Positions 22,583 through 33,354 of a stretch of 64,000 nt of DNA are shown in pieces. Under the pieces are notes generated by a model. The model did no database searches. It saw nothing but the letters and a program-made list of their open reading frames with translations, and had not been told where the DNA came from. Where the stretch lies: positions 10,486,631 to 10,550,630 of the forward strand of contig JAJEKV010000045.1 in assembly GCA_021234155.1 (NCBI GenBank), given 5' to 3'. Each line of letters begins with the position of its first letter. Positions within the stretch are counted from its first letter, which is position 1. Source of the DNA: Isoetes taiwanensis (taxonomy: Eukaryota; Streptophyta; Lycopodiopsida; Isoetales; Isoetaceae). A program made the position numbers and the translations under genes.

Positions 22583-23140
22583 CATGAATAAGAATAAGAA
22601 TCTGGTATCATGATATGTTGTTGTCCGCCTTTTATCGAAGATTAGGGTGGAAACACACTACTGGAAGGAGAAGAAATCAGAATAGATGTGGCCCAATTGC
22701 AAGATGCCATGTCGAAATTGTTTGTCTGCTGTGATTCGCTTTTTGGGTTGCCTGAAGGGCATATCCTAGGCGACGTCGTGTAGTTCATGGAATATTCTGT
22801 GAATATACAGAATTAATGGCGTAGATGGAATAGTTGAAAGGAATCAGAGGAGTATATGCCAAATTGAAGGCAACAGATAGTAGAGAAAATAAAAGATGCC
22901 TAATTCAATGTTTATTGCCTAATGGGAATCGAAGGGATATTTGTCTGAACTGGCAATTTGCATGAACCGAATTCATGATAAGAGAAAGGATGTGAGAAAA
23001 TTGTGGTTTGAAAGACCTTGTAGGTATTTAGTCTGTTTGTTTTGATATCGAAATGTGTTTCCATGTCAAAACTCTTTGTTTTGTGCATTTGAATTACTCC
23101 AATATCCCATCTCAAGATCGAAGATTTTCATATACATACG

Positions 23141-23443
23141 TTGATAACTTTGGCATCGGAATGTGCTTCCATTTTAGACACACTTCTGTTTGACAGCTCC
23201 GACAAACAAGATTTTCTTGCATCGGCCTGGCAACAGGGCGTGAAACTTGGAGAATGTAGCTTGGAGCTTTTAATAGATTATATGATCTATGTGCTTTCTT
23301 GTGATTTCATATCCGTACAAGTTTCTAAATCGTTGTGGTCCTTATGCAGGCACATAGTTAGTGATCATGTGCCATCATCTACGTTCTTGTGGGTTTTCCT
23401 GGCTGGTATTATTGTTGGCGTAGGCCTCTCCATTAAACATTAA
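23141..23443 (+). other. possible last exons with C-terminal membrane segment
   Basis: An open frame ends with FLWVFLAGIIVGVGLSIKH, a hydrophobic segment that could be a tail anchor or terminal transmembrane helix. A TTATGCAG acceptor-like site at 23349 precedes its last 90 bases, and a TTTTAG site at about 23177 precedes the rest. No family is recognised, so this may be a genuine gene end or chance. Confidence 0.3.
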
Positions 23444-23831
23444 GGTATTCATTTTAATAATGATGTTACTGTTTGATAGAAATAGAGACAAGTTGGCATA
23501 GATTGTGCAAACAATTATCTAGGAACACAGTTACAGAGGAAATGTAGTTATTGCAAAGAAGTTGCTCAAGAGACCATGCCTAATAGCTGACTTACATGAG
23601 AGGATATTTAATACTTGAATTATAGTTTTTTTCTAACGCAGACATGGATGTTACAGTTGCAAATTTGCATATGCATGTGATTCGAAGCATAGAATACTCT
23701 GGGTTGCTTCTTTGATGCATCCATAATCGCTTTCTTTCTTTCTTTCTTTAATTTTGTTTTATTTTATTCTCATTCATTCGGACAACCCTTTGTGCGGCAA
23801 CACCTTGTTTGATTCAATTTTGTAATTTGTT

Positions 23832-23898
23832 ACACCTCGGGGCCTAAATTCCGCGGTGGAAGCTGTGCCGATACCCCAGAATTTAAGCCCCGGGGTGT
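23832..23898. repeat. hairpin with 20 bp arms
   Basis: ACACCTCGGGGCCTAAATTC (23832-23851) pairs with GAATTTAAGCCCCGGGGTGT (23879-23898) with two mismatches and a 27 nt loop. No T-run follows; not a terminator in a eukaryotic context. Confidence 0.75.
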
Positions 23899-23919
23899 TT
23901 CTTGAAACGTGATCACAAG

Positions 23920-24095
23920 GTAGGCGCAATTCTGCGCGGTGAAAAATGGCAAGAATATCGGGTGAAAGCTGTGTTGAACGGGAACTGTGTAACATCAGAA
24001 TGCACAGTAAAAAATCCATCGTTCGTAAAAAAAAAAAAAAGAAAAAAAAAAGCATCTAATTTTTTACAAGAAATCAACGACAGAATTGCGCCTAC
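23920..24095. repeat. small inverted-repeat element with perfect 15 bp ends
   Basis: GTAGGCGCAATTCTG (23920-23934) and its exact reverse complement (24081-24095) bound a 176 bp segment with an A-rich interior (24027-24051). It could be a MITE, but no clear target duplication flanks it (CACAAG to the left, ACTGTTT to the right). Confidence 0.55.
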
Positions 24096-24112
24096 ACTGT
24101 TTTTACGTATAT

Positions 24113-24194
24113 AGGAATGTCCACTTAGTGGACATTCCTGACGTGCGCGTCGGCAGCTTTCCACGTCAGGAATGTCCACTAAGTGGACATTCCT
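24113..24194. repeat. nested palindrome: 33 bp perfect inverted repeat whose arms are palindromic
   Basis: 24113-24145 and 24162-24194 are exact reverse complements, separated by 16 bp. The first 27 bases of each arm (AGGAATGTCCACTTAGTGGACATTCCT type) are themselves an odd-length palindrome, so the DNA can form one long hairpin or two short ones (cruciform within cruciform). Perfect conservation suggests a recent or selected structure. It lies about 800 bp upstream of the recombinase gene start. Confidence 0.9.
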
Positions 24195-24988
24195 AAAACG
24201 TGGACGACACTTAGGTGTCATCCCCCTCGGCGCCACGTCACCATTTTTTTCCTTCACAAATTTTTTCCTCTGTTTTCTGCTTGCCTGCGCCGTGGCGATG
24301 GATCTTCGGAGACGTCGTCCTGTTTCTTTTTGAGGCGCCGGCCAGATTTTTTGAGGCGCTGGCCTTAGTTTGTTAGGATTTCAGTTGGCGCAAGCTGGGA
24401 GATCGATTTGGTATCATTTTTTCAAGATTTGAAGGTTTTTTTGGAAAGAATCTGTGGCGCTGGCCTAAGATGCATGATTTTTGACCTGAAGCAAGCTGGA
24501 ACTTTGTTTTGCTCGAGAGTTTTCAAGGTTCTGAAGATCTGTTTCACTAAACTCAGGTATTTTTGTGATTTTCTTGAAGTGTGAGTTTTCTTTTAGCTAA
24601 CTTTCTTGTTCTTTTACTTGCAGGCGTGGATCTTGCTTCTAGGTTCATCATATTGTTAATTCTGAAGGTACATTGCAATATGTGCTGGAGTGACGTTTTG
24701 TGGAGAATACAACAGCTTAGCCGAGTTTCAACTTTCTACTTAGCCGAGTTTTGGTCTGTCGACTCTGCATCCCTGAGGTAACCAGTTAGCTTTCTGCATG
24801 TTGAGTATTCTGTATGTTAAGTATTCTGCATGTTAGGTATTTACATTGTGCATGTTTATGGTGAACATTCTAATGTGAATGTGTTGTAGATTGAAGATCT
24901 GCTGTGAAGGTTTGATATGGATTCTCATCTGAAGGTTCTATTGCATACTTTAGTTCTACTTTATGGAGCTTCTTCGAGGTTTGCAGGC

Positions 24989-27082
24989 ATGGATTGTTCA
25001 GCCCCGACCTTCAACATTCTTACTCCTGAGGGTTGTACTTCTAGAACCCCTGTGCTTGGAGATATTTCTAACATGCAGGATGATCAAGATAGTGACATGG
25101 AAGATGAGTTTGCTGTTGAGGCTGTAGAGCAGTTTTTGAAAGAATCAGGTTGTGATTTGGAAAGTAACTGTGAACCTGATGATGCAAACAAATCTGAGAA
25201 TGGGAAAGTAGTACCATTCCTTGAATTGGACCAGGATCTGGTAAGCGAAATCCAGAATGGCGGTATCCGACAAAGTCCGAGGCTAAGTTGCAAATGGGCA
25301 AGAGGCGGTTTGATATTTGGAGAGTTCACAAAAAAATTCCAATCGATAAAACAATTGAGCAGCTTGAGTTGAAGGAATTGGCAGGTATGTTAGAGTCATT
25401 CATGATTCAAGTTGTGAAGCTTGATGAAAGCTTGTTCCCGTCAGAATCGTAAGTAAATTTATTGATTCTGTTAATTATTTCCATGCATTTTTTAATAGTT
25501 TACTTTTGTTGTGCAGGCTTCAGGATTTGTTTAGGAGATTTGGGTGTCTAGTTAGACGCGAACAGGAGCGGCGTATTGCAGAAACTGGTATTGAGGAGCC
25601 AATTTTTAACATTAAGACTTCTGCTATCTTCACGAGAGCCAGATTGGCTCGTGTTGCTGCTATGCGACGTTCTAGGATGACTCCAGGTATATGTAAGAAA
25701 AGAAAAAAGGTGGACGAGATCTCATTTCAAAATGAACAAGCATTGTTAGCGGATGTCGATCATGCGATAAATCATTCTAAAGGTAAAACTTTTTTTGTAT
25801 TTAATTTTATATTTATTTTATGTTATTTTAATGAATGTTTCTAATATTCTGTTTTGCAGGTTTACAAAAGAAGATAATGTACTATTGTGTCTCTAGGTTT
25901 GGCATAAGAGGTGAAAAAGAACTAGTAGGTTCAAAGCTTTCAGACTTTACTATAGGTTGCGAGAATGAGAGAGAATTTGTGGAGTATAATGAGCGGCTGT
26001 CGAAGGCTTATGACGTCGGTATGGATAGGTACCAGGAAGAGAGTTTCAGAATGCCACTTCGCGTGTTTGAAGATGATGTTGTTCTAAGTTTCAAGCAATT
26101 CTTTCGACACTATCCTACTGTGCCTGATGATTCGAATTGGTTGTTCAAGCAACCAATCATTTCACCTTGCAAACTTGTAAGCATTCTATTTTTTACTGTT
26201 TTTTCTTTTCTGTTGTATATTTCTAACGCCGTTGTTTGACAGGCATGGTATAATGTCAAACACCGCCTTAGTGGAAGAAAAATATCAGAATGGCTCAAGT
26301 ACATGATGAAGTTGATTGGAATTGATGGTTCGTTTAGCAATAAGAGTGGTAGAACAACTTTACTTTCAAGGTTAAGTCGTGCTGGAGTGCCTCTTCAAAT
26401 CGGAATGAAAGTAACTGGTCACAGAACATCAGAAGCGTTCCACAGGTAATTCTGCATTTCTTTTCATTATTGCTTGTATTTTTCTATTATTAGTATAATT
26501 TGTAGAATGCTAGTAGTTTATTCAGAATGCTAGTATAATTGTAGTCGAATAATTACGATAATGTTAGTAGTAATTGGCAGAATGTGTTTACTTTATTAAA
26601 CTAAACTATGTTGCAGGTATGATAAGACCGCAGAACTCTAAGTTAAAGCGGCAATGGAAATAGCAGGACAACCATTCAATTCGGACGGGTCTAGGCGGCT
26701 ATACGAGGATGTCTACAAGGATGAGCTGCAGAAATATGATGAGATTCAGAATGGAACAACAGCTGGAAACGCCTTATGTGGTATCTCTCCTGCTTCAACT
26801 CCTTCTCATTCTGGTACAGTGCTACAGTCCATTGATCAACAGTTGATCAAGAAAGACAGTATGGTAAGCACAAGCACAGGAGCACAAGAAAATGTAGCAG
26901 TTGCAGGTGACATTCAGGCAGTTGTAGGTGATATTCAGGCAGACAATGATCTTGCAGATGATGCTTTCCTCAATCGCCATTGGGAGTCTCTTGAACAGGT
27001 CGCACATGAGCACCAGATTGCCATAAAAATCTCTGGAGGCAAGTTTCAGAATTGCGTCTTCAACTTCTATCGTAAAAGTTAA
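24989..27082 (+). CDS. Crypton-like tyrosine recombinase (DUF3504/QRICH1-ZMYM type), six exons, in-frame stop
   Basis: Exons 24989-25163, 25235-25448, 25517-25782, 25860-26176, 26243-26445 and 26617-27082 join in phase through GT-AG introns of 66-171 bp. After an acidic N-terminus there is a SAM-like core-binding region (RRFDIWRVHKKI, then LELKELAGMLESFMIQVVK). The catalytic domain follows: arginine I in RFGIRGEKEL (AGA 25907), box II SNKSGRTTLLSRL (AGA 26351; the usual His before SGR is Lys), TGHRTSEAFHRYD (His 26420, Tyr 26618). This is the R...SGR...GH...Y order of the tyrosine recombinase domain shared by Crypton transposons and animal KCTD1/QRICH1/ZMYM proteins. A TAA at 26639-26641, seven codons after the tyrosine, is followed by an open in-frame extension ending in SGGKFQNCVFNFY. 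An upstream ATG at 24917 is an alternative start. The first intron (71 bp) is inferred from phase only. Confidence 0.8.
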
Positions 27083-27938
27083 GCTGCCGAGATAATCTGG
27101 TATGAATTTGAGGAGAATTCGATATATTTTGGAATACTTGCTATGATGTCTACTTTTTTTTTTTTTGAAATCTTTGGAATATGATCTGTGTTTTGGAAAT
27201 ACTGGAATATTATCTGTGTTTACTGGAATATGATCTGTACTCATTGTGAAATATAATCTGTGCTTTTGAAATATGATTTTGTACTCATTGTGAAATATAA
27301 TCTGTGCTTTTTGTATATCTGTGCTTTTTGTATATCTGTGTAATGATCAGTGTAATGATGTTCCAAATGATTTCTTGTAAAATGATCTCTGAAATTTAGT
27401 GTAAAATGATCTGTCCATTGGAATGCAAGTGAAAAATTTGAATACTGGAATGCAACTAAAACATTTGGAATGCAACTAAATAAAATGGATGTAGACTATA
27501 TAGGCTACATGCCTGAAAATGAAAGTCGAATTAAAAAACGACACGTGTCACCACCACATTGGTTAAGGGGGAAGGATGACACCGTTATTGGCTTATTTGT
27601 TTATTTGTTTAGAGTCACATGCCCGATATTAAATCGATGCCCGTCGCAAACGCGTCACGCCTGACCAAATGTCGACCAAATGTCGACCCATGCTTGAACC
27701 ATAGTGGCCCATTGTTGGCACATGATGCTGCCCTAACGTAGAGCTCGTTTTGCCCTAACGCAGAGCTCCTCTTGCCCTAACTCGAAGCAAGCTTAGCCGA
27801 AGCATGGATCGTGGCTGCCCTTATCTACGTTCATTAGCTGGCCCTCCATTGTCCGGTACAAGCCGTTAGCATGTGCAAGGAGGAGCCATCGTTGGTGCAC
27901 GGTCTTCCCTATTCTGGCTCACTCATTAACCTGCATGG
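27083..27938. other. 3' flank of the recombinase gene, AT-rich repeats
   Basis: 27180-27400 holds irregular repeats of GGAATATGATCTGTG, AAATATAATCTGTGCTTTT and TGTATATCTGTG, probably 3' untranslated or spacer sequence. No gene was found. Confidence 0.45.
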
Positions 27939-28005
27939 GATCACAAACATGCCGATTTTGGCGCTAAGCTGAGCCTTCTTGGATCACAAACATGCCGATT
28001 TTGGC
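27939..28005 (+). repeat. direct duplication of a GGATCACAAACATGCCGATTTTGGCGC unit
   Basis: A 27 bp unit starting GGATCACAAACATGCCGATT occurs at 27939 and again at 27979, and TTTTGGCGCT recurs twice more before 28043. It lies upstream of the pogo-like gene. Confidence 0.8.
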
Positions 28006-28476
28006 GCACTTTAGCTCTTTTTGGCGCTGATTTTGGCGCTTTTTTTCATCTTTAGACTTACTTTCTTGCATGGAGGTGCATGCCAGACAGCTTCTACAGC
28101 TAAGTCTTTCTCCCTTCCATAAAATTTCATCACATTTTGTTACGTTTAAAGATTTATGGTTGTTGACAGTTTGTATACAACTCTTTCCAGGGTCTTTGGT
28201 CACGTATTCTCAAGATTAATGCAATGGTCATGGTGGTATTTCAGTTTCCCTCCATTGTGGAAAATGGAGGGAGCCTTGCATGGAGGATCGACTCCAATCA
28301 ATGGAGAGCATGCTGCCACACTATCAATCCAAGTTAAAGCTAGATCAGAGCCACACATTATTTCCAAATTCAATTTCAAATTCTATGCTATGGCGCTCAG
28401 TGAAGAGTATTTAGATTGTTGCTCTTTGTCTCAATGGCTTTTAACCGCCATTCTCTACTTGGAAGCTTTAGGTTCC

Positions 28477-29878
28477 ATGGCTCCTTCTACAAGAAATAGA
28501 TGCAGGAACAGATCATTAGAAGCAGAAGCTGCTGAGGTTCTTACACATCTCCCCTCTGCTGTAACTCACACTAGAAGTAGAGGAAGAGCTAGAATTACAG
28601 CTCCTGCACCTGGCCAGCCCATTATGCACAGTGAATCTGAGCAAGCAAACCCTTGCTCTGCACAAAAGATCATCAGAAATTATAAGAGGGGCTCATGGAG
28701 TGAAGAGGCCCTTGCCATGGCATTGAGTGAGGTCACTTCAGGTTATCTTTCAATAAGAAAAGCTGCTAGAAATTTTGGTATCCCTGCCACCACACTTAGG
28801 AACCATGTGTTCCACAAATCAAGTAGAAAGCAAGGCAGGAGGCCTCGTGCCTTGACTATCCAAGAGGAAGAAGATCTTGTTAATTACTGCCTTCAGCAAA
28901 TTATGGATGGCTATGGTGTTACTGTAACAATGTTGAGACACAAGGTGGCTGATATATGCTCCAACATAATCACCCCTTTCAAGGATGGGATGCCAGGCCT
29001 CAAGTGGTGGAGGTGCTTCAAGGCCAGGCATCCAGATTTGAGCTTAAGACGTTCTCAGCTGATAGATAATGCTAGAGCAGTTGCACTAAATGGCCCTAAC
29101 CTTGATGCTTTCTATGCAGCAGTCCAAGAAGCCCTGTCTAGTGTAACTTCCAACCCCTTCCACATTTGGAATTGTGATGAAAGTGGAGTGCAAGCAGGCA
29201 AAGAGGCAGGTGTGAGGGTGATTTCAAGGAAGACTGTAAAACAGGTTTCAGAGACTGTTACAAAAGATAGACAGTGGATAACAGTTCTTTCATGTGTAAA
29301 TGCTGGTGGAGGCAAGCTACCAAATCTATACATTTTGAAAGGAGTGAGAGCACGTGAGGAATATCTAGAAGGATGTGAACCAGAAGCAGGGCTAGCAATG
29401 CACTCTAAAGCTTGGATGACCAATGACTTGTTTAGAGATTGGATAACTCACTTCAAAAATAATGTTCCTGGTGGAGTTTCACTTTCTAATCCACATCTTC
29501 TCATTATGGATGGACATGGCTCACACGTTAGCCTAGATACAATTAAGTATGCAGCTTCTATTGGGTTACATATCTTAAAACTGCCAGCCCATACCAGTCA
29601 TAGACTGCAGCCTCTTGACGTTGCCTGCTTCAAGCCCTTTAAAGAGGCTTTCAGAAATATTAGGCACCAATATTCTGTTTATAATATGGGAATTGAGCCC
29701 TCCAAAGAGGACCTCACAGCAATGGTACGCCAGGCTCTTGATGCTGCATTAACTGAGTCAAACATAAAGGCTGGATTTATGAAAGCTGGCATCTATCCCT
29801 TTGACCCTTCAAAGGTGAAACCAGAGTATGCAGGAAGACATGTGGTCTGGGAGAATCTGCCTCAACCAGCTGCACCAG
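28477..29878 (+). CDS. pogo/Tigger-like DDE transposase, exon 1
   Basis: The frame is open from 28156; I prefer the ATG at 28477 (MAPSTRNRCRNRS) because the preceding part lacks conserved features. Order of domains from 28477: a pipsqueak-type helix-turn-helix at about residues 70-112 (WSEEALAMALSEV...LSIRKAARNFGIP), a CENP-B/Tc5-like DNA-binding region (GLKWWRCFKARHPDLSLRRS), and a DDE_1 superfamily nuclease. The acidic residues are visible in WNCDESGV (about residue 231), LIMDGHGSHVS (about 345) and HRLQPLDVACFKPFK (about 380). Such enzymes cut and paste pogo/Tigger DNA transposons or are domesticated as DNA-binding proteins. The exon is uninterrupted and ends in phase 1 at a GGTATT donor. 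No TA-flanked terminal repeats were found, so autonomous element versus host gene is open. Confidence 0.85.
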
Positions 29879-29925
29879 GTATTATGACATTCCATTGTTT
29901 GTTTTGTGCTGTTTATTGTTATGTT

Positions 29926-30323
29926 ATTAACACAAACCATTGCATTTAACACATTTAAATTAAAATCCCCCTTAAACCCCCTTTGGTTTGGGTGCATATT
30001 CACACGAGGGGTTACTCCGGGCAACGAGAGCTGTCGGATATGCATATTTGCCCTTTATTCCAAGATCTGGACCGTACATAGCGATCCTCGTTTGTGGGGT
30101 ATGCATGTACAAGTTTTTGTATACTATATATCAAAGTTTGCAAAATACTATAAGATTTGAGAGAATGTACTTAATGGTGTTAATTTTGTACATGTATTGT
30201 AAATATATTTTTGGGGCTCTCGCTGCCCTACGTAACCCCCCGTGTGAATATGCACCCAAACCAAAGGGGGTTTAAGGGGTATTTTAATTTAAATGTGTTA
30301 AATGCAATGGTTTGTGTTAATAT
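29926..30323. mobile_element. foldback MITE with ~100 bp inverted ends, in intron 1 of the pogo-like gene
   Basis: The left arm (from 29926: ATTAACACAAACCATTGC, then CCCCCTTAAACCCCCTTTGG, then GGGTGCATATTCACACG) is repeated in inverse orientation up to 30323 with few mismatches; similarity fades near 30032 and 30217. The centre is unrelated AT-rich DNA. It lies 48 bp after the exon 1 donor. Superfamily is unclear: arms this long fit Mutator-like or foldback elements, and no clean target duplication was found. Confidence 0.75.
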
Positions 30324-30530
30324 TGTTAATGGTAGTTGTGTGTTTATTGTTATATAAAAAAAAAAATTTGGGCCCTTCGGGCCCTAACCAAAGCAAACAT
30401 AGGTAAAGTTTATGGGCCTAAATATTAATTACTAAAAAACACAATAATATGAAGACAAACAAATTATTTCCATTGCAAACAACTATGAGTACATTTTATG
30501 TAATCATTATATTCATTATCTGTATCTGAA

Positions 30531-30815
30531 TATTGCAATACAAGAATCGTGTAAACTATTGTGAAGGCGACACAAGACTTTTAAGGACAAACACACTTTG
30601 ACATCCAAGACCTTTTTTGCGGACAACACACTTTGACATCCAAGACCTGCACACAAGACTTTTGCGGACAACACACTTTGACATCCAAGACCTTCATGGT
30701 TGAGGTGTTCATCAATATTGCAATACAAGAATCGTGTAAACTATTGTGAACTGCACAGAAGACTTTTGCGGACAACACACTTTGACATCCAAGCCCTTCA
30801 TGGTTGAGGTGTTCA
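30531..30815. repeat. compound tandem repeat, TTTTGCGGACAACACACTTTG unit
   Basis: GCGGACAACACACTTTGACA plus TCCAAG occurs at about 30618, 30663 and 30767, with a diverged copy near 30583. The larger block TATTGCAATACAAGAATCGT followed by GTAAACTATTGTGAA occurs at 30531 and 30716, a 185 bp period. Overlapping minus-strand frames are translations of this repeat. Spacers are unequal and similar to each other, so it is not a CRISPR array. Confidence 0.75.
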
Positions 30816-31984
30816 TGAACAACCACTACGTTCTCCATAATCCACAATAGAGGGCAGCCAATCTCTATATGTAACACACAAGAACTTCAAAGCCATTCCA
30901 AGTTCTTCTAGCAAGGAATATGAAAAATAGATGCAGATAATAAGAATTTAAAACTTCAAATACATACAACAGACTAATTGGATAAATTACATTCATGGAG
31001 TTATATTGGTGGCAAAATTCAGCAACAAATGTAGCCTCGGATGCCCATTTATATACAACAGCAATTTAGTTCATGGAAGAAGTCGGATATACTCACAAAT
31101 AAAGTCGGATATACTCACAAATGTGGTTACATAGATTAGCAAGCCAGCCTGCACACAATGTCAAACATACAAGCTGGTGTGCACATACAACGAACTGCAA
31201 ATCGCCCGAATTTTAAAGAGAAGCCTATAACGAACTCTTGCAGCAATGCAACAGCTCAAGCTACATAAAATGCATCACGTTACCTCTCGCCAATAACTGG
31301 AGCATCGAATGTTGACACAGCTATAGCAATGAACACGAAGGGTGTTACAGTAAAATTCTTTACATGAAATAATTTCCAAGCAAAAAGAGGATCTTGTCTG
31401 CATTGAAGCAAGCAGCAAAATGGAAGAGAACAGAGATTTTGAAACGTAAAAATAATACCGATGATCAATTCAACCGATTAATTTGCTGGAGAAATGATAA
31501 GAACCACTAGACATGCTTATGAACAAAATAAATATCCCTTCTCATAAGAATGAATCTCATAAGAATGAACTGTTGTAGTGTGTGCTAAGGCTACCTTGTA
31601 CATGATGAGTAGATCTTCCCCGCTTAGAGGCAACCTACGCCGATGTTGGATGTCATCTTCAGGGAGTCTCTCCCAAGCACAATGGAGTTTGTTGCATTCA
31701 AAGCTTTATGCTCTCATGATAAGTCAAATATACAGAGAAGGATACTTGAGGGGAAGGTTTCACATTGAAGGGCCCTGTATACTGTTTCTCCCAAACTAAA
31801 TCTTGCATTATGTAAAGCAGGAAATGTCAGAGGCAAATCGTAAGCTTTGAGTGACTATCGTATGTTGCTTTTTCATTCTTAAGCTTTTGTCTATCTGGAA
31901 CCAAACATTAAGGAACAAGCATCCGAAACCCATTCTACAATAGGGTTTTTCAGATCCTTCTTCACTTCGACCATGGACGTAGCT

Positions 31985-32200
31985 CCATCTGTTCATTTAC
32001 AAGATCCGACCATCGTGGGGACGATGAGGAAATTAGCAAGAAGCGTAAGAATCTAAGATATTCTGGATTTACCTGGTTTCGAATGATGAATAGGTCTGCT
32101 ACTGGGGACGACGAGGAAATTAGCAAGAACCGTAAGAATTGACGAAATCCTGGACTTAACTGCTTTTGAATGTTGAATAATAATAGGGTTTTGCAGCTAT
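31985..32200. repeat. imperfect ~80 bp tandem duplication
   Basis: GGGGACGATGAGGAAATTAG with CAAGAA...CGTAAGAAT (about 32015) recurs as GGGGACGACGAGGAAATTAG at about 32104, followed in both cases by TCTGGATTTACC/TCCTGGACTTAAC and TTTCGAATGATGAATA/TTTTGAATGTTGAATA. Part of intron 1 of the pogo-like gene. Confidence 0.65.
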
Positions 32201-32715
32201 GTAGACATGCGATAGGATTTAACACGTCGGACATAGCCATCTCTGCTTTGCCCTAAATCGTGAAGGGGAAAATGGGCATTCCTTTTTTCATAAGCTTGTC
32301 CCGGAACACACACAGTTTGCTAGATATTCCCTGTGCCAAAACTAGTACCAAGCTTGCAAAACCAGTCAAGACCCATGCCCAGAACCTACAGGCGACCTGA
32401 GGCCTGCCCTTGCGGCTCCTGCCCTACCTCCAAAGAAAACATAGAAGCAAAATCATGGACAATCGAAACCCTAAAATACCATGTTCGATGCTTGCATGTT
32501 CGATTTAGGATAGTTTGTGAAATTATAGAGGTGTAACCATTGAAAAAGGCCACTAAAACTATGCTGATAGTATGCGCACTCTAGATGTACCAATTAGTAC
32601 GTCTCATGGAATACCATCATCAAATCATATAAAAACCTTAGGGAAACAAGTACAAAAATACAAAAGGAAACCCCCTGCTATTTTGCTACATATTATAAGC
32701 ATTGTTTTATATTAG

Positions 32716-33305
32716 GTATTGGAAATCAGAGTCAAAGTGTTGCTGCACCTGTCACCTCAAGTGACCAGCCAAATGAGAATGGTATGTTTAGCAGTAGACA
32801 TTTATTGTAAACATTTGTCCATTCTAGCAGTAGACATTTATACCTAATAGCTGCTGCTATAGGTATTGCAGGTAATGGTGAAGCTGCCAATGGGCATTTG
32901 GCATCTAATGCTGCTGAAATGCAGCCTCTAGCCAATGGAGCAGGCACTTCAAATGCCAATTCTAGAAGACCAAGAATGAAGACCTTTGTACCAAAGGATA
33001 TCCGTGGCACACTTTTAGTCACAAAGGCAGATTTTATTGCAAGAATGGAGCAAGAAGTTAAGCAAAAGGAAGAGAGGAAGAAGCAAAAGGAGGAAACAGC
33101 AAAGAAGAAGAAGGAATTAGTGGAGAGGAAGAAACAGCTTAAGGATGAAATGCTTAGGCAAAAGGAGGAAAGATATAGGGCCAAACATCCTGATAAGTTT
33201 CCTGTTTATGGCCCTCCCAACCACCCAAGAATTGAGGCACTTCTTGCAAGAGAAAGATGCAAGGAAAGGCTGGCAACAAAGAGGGCAAAGCAAGCTTCAA
33301 AGAAG
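32716..33305 (+). CDS. pogo/Tigger-like transposase gene, exons 2 and 3
   Basis: Exon 2 (32716-32781, after an ATATTAG acceptor) and exon 3 (32873-33305, after GCTATAG) continue the phase-1 reading from exon 1 without a stop: GIGNQSQSVAAPVTSSD, then GIAGNGEAANGHLASNAAEM. Exon 3 encodes a long, very basic and acidic helix (QKEERKKQKEETAKKKKELV and on) that should form a coiled coil, after a short FVPKDIRGTLLV segment. Exon 3 ends in phase 0 at an AAG-GTAAAG donor. The following intron carries the gypsy array. Linkage to exon 1 across a 2.8 kb intron rests on phase and splice-site agreement, not on homology. Confidence 0.65.
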
Positions 33306-33342
33306 GTAAAGATTTCTAATATTTTGTCTTCTGCTATATTGT

Positions 33343-33349
33343 ATACTAA
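33343..33349 (+). promoter_or_regulatory. intron branch point TACTAAC
   Basis: A perfect match to the U2 branch-point consensus lies 37 bp after the exon 3 donor and ends 5 bp before the first base of the gypsy array. Without the 17.6 kb insertion it would be about 37 bp upstream of the TTGTAG acceptor at 51035, an ideal distance. Confidence 0.7.
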
Positions 33350-33354
33350 CTATC

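Noticed and set aside
23731-23752. (CTTT)n tract as a regulatory element
   Set aside because: A short ordinary microsatellite with no positional support.
30531-30815. CRISPR-like array
   Set aside because: Repeats are few, unequal in length and spacing, the spacers repeat too, and the genome is eukaryotic.
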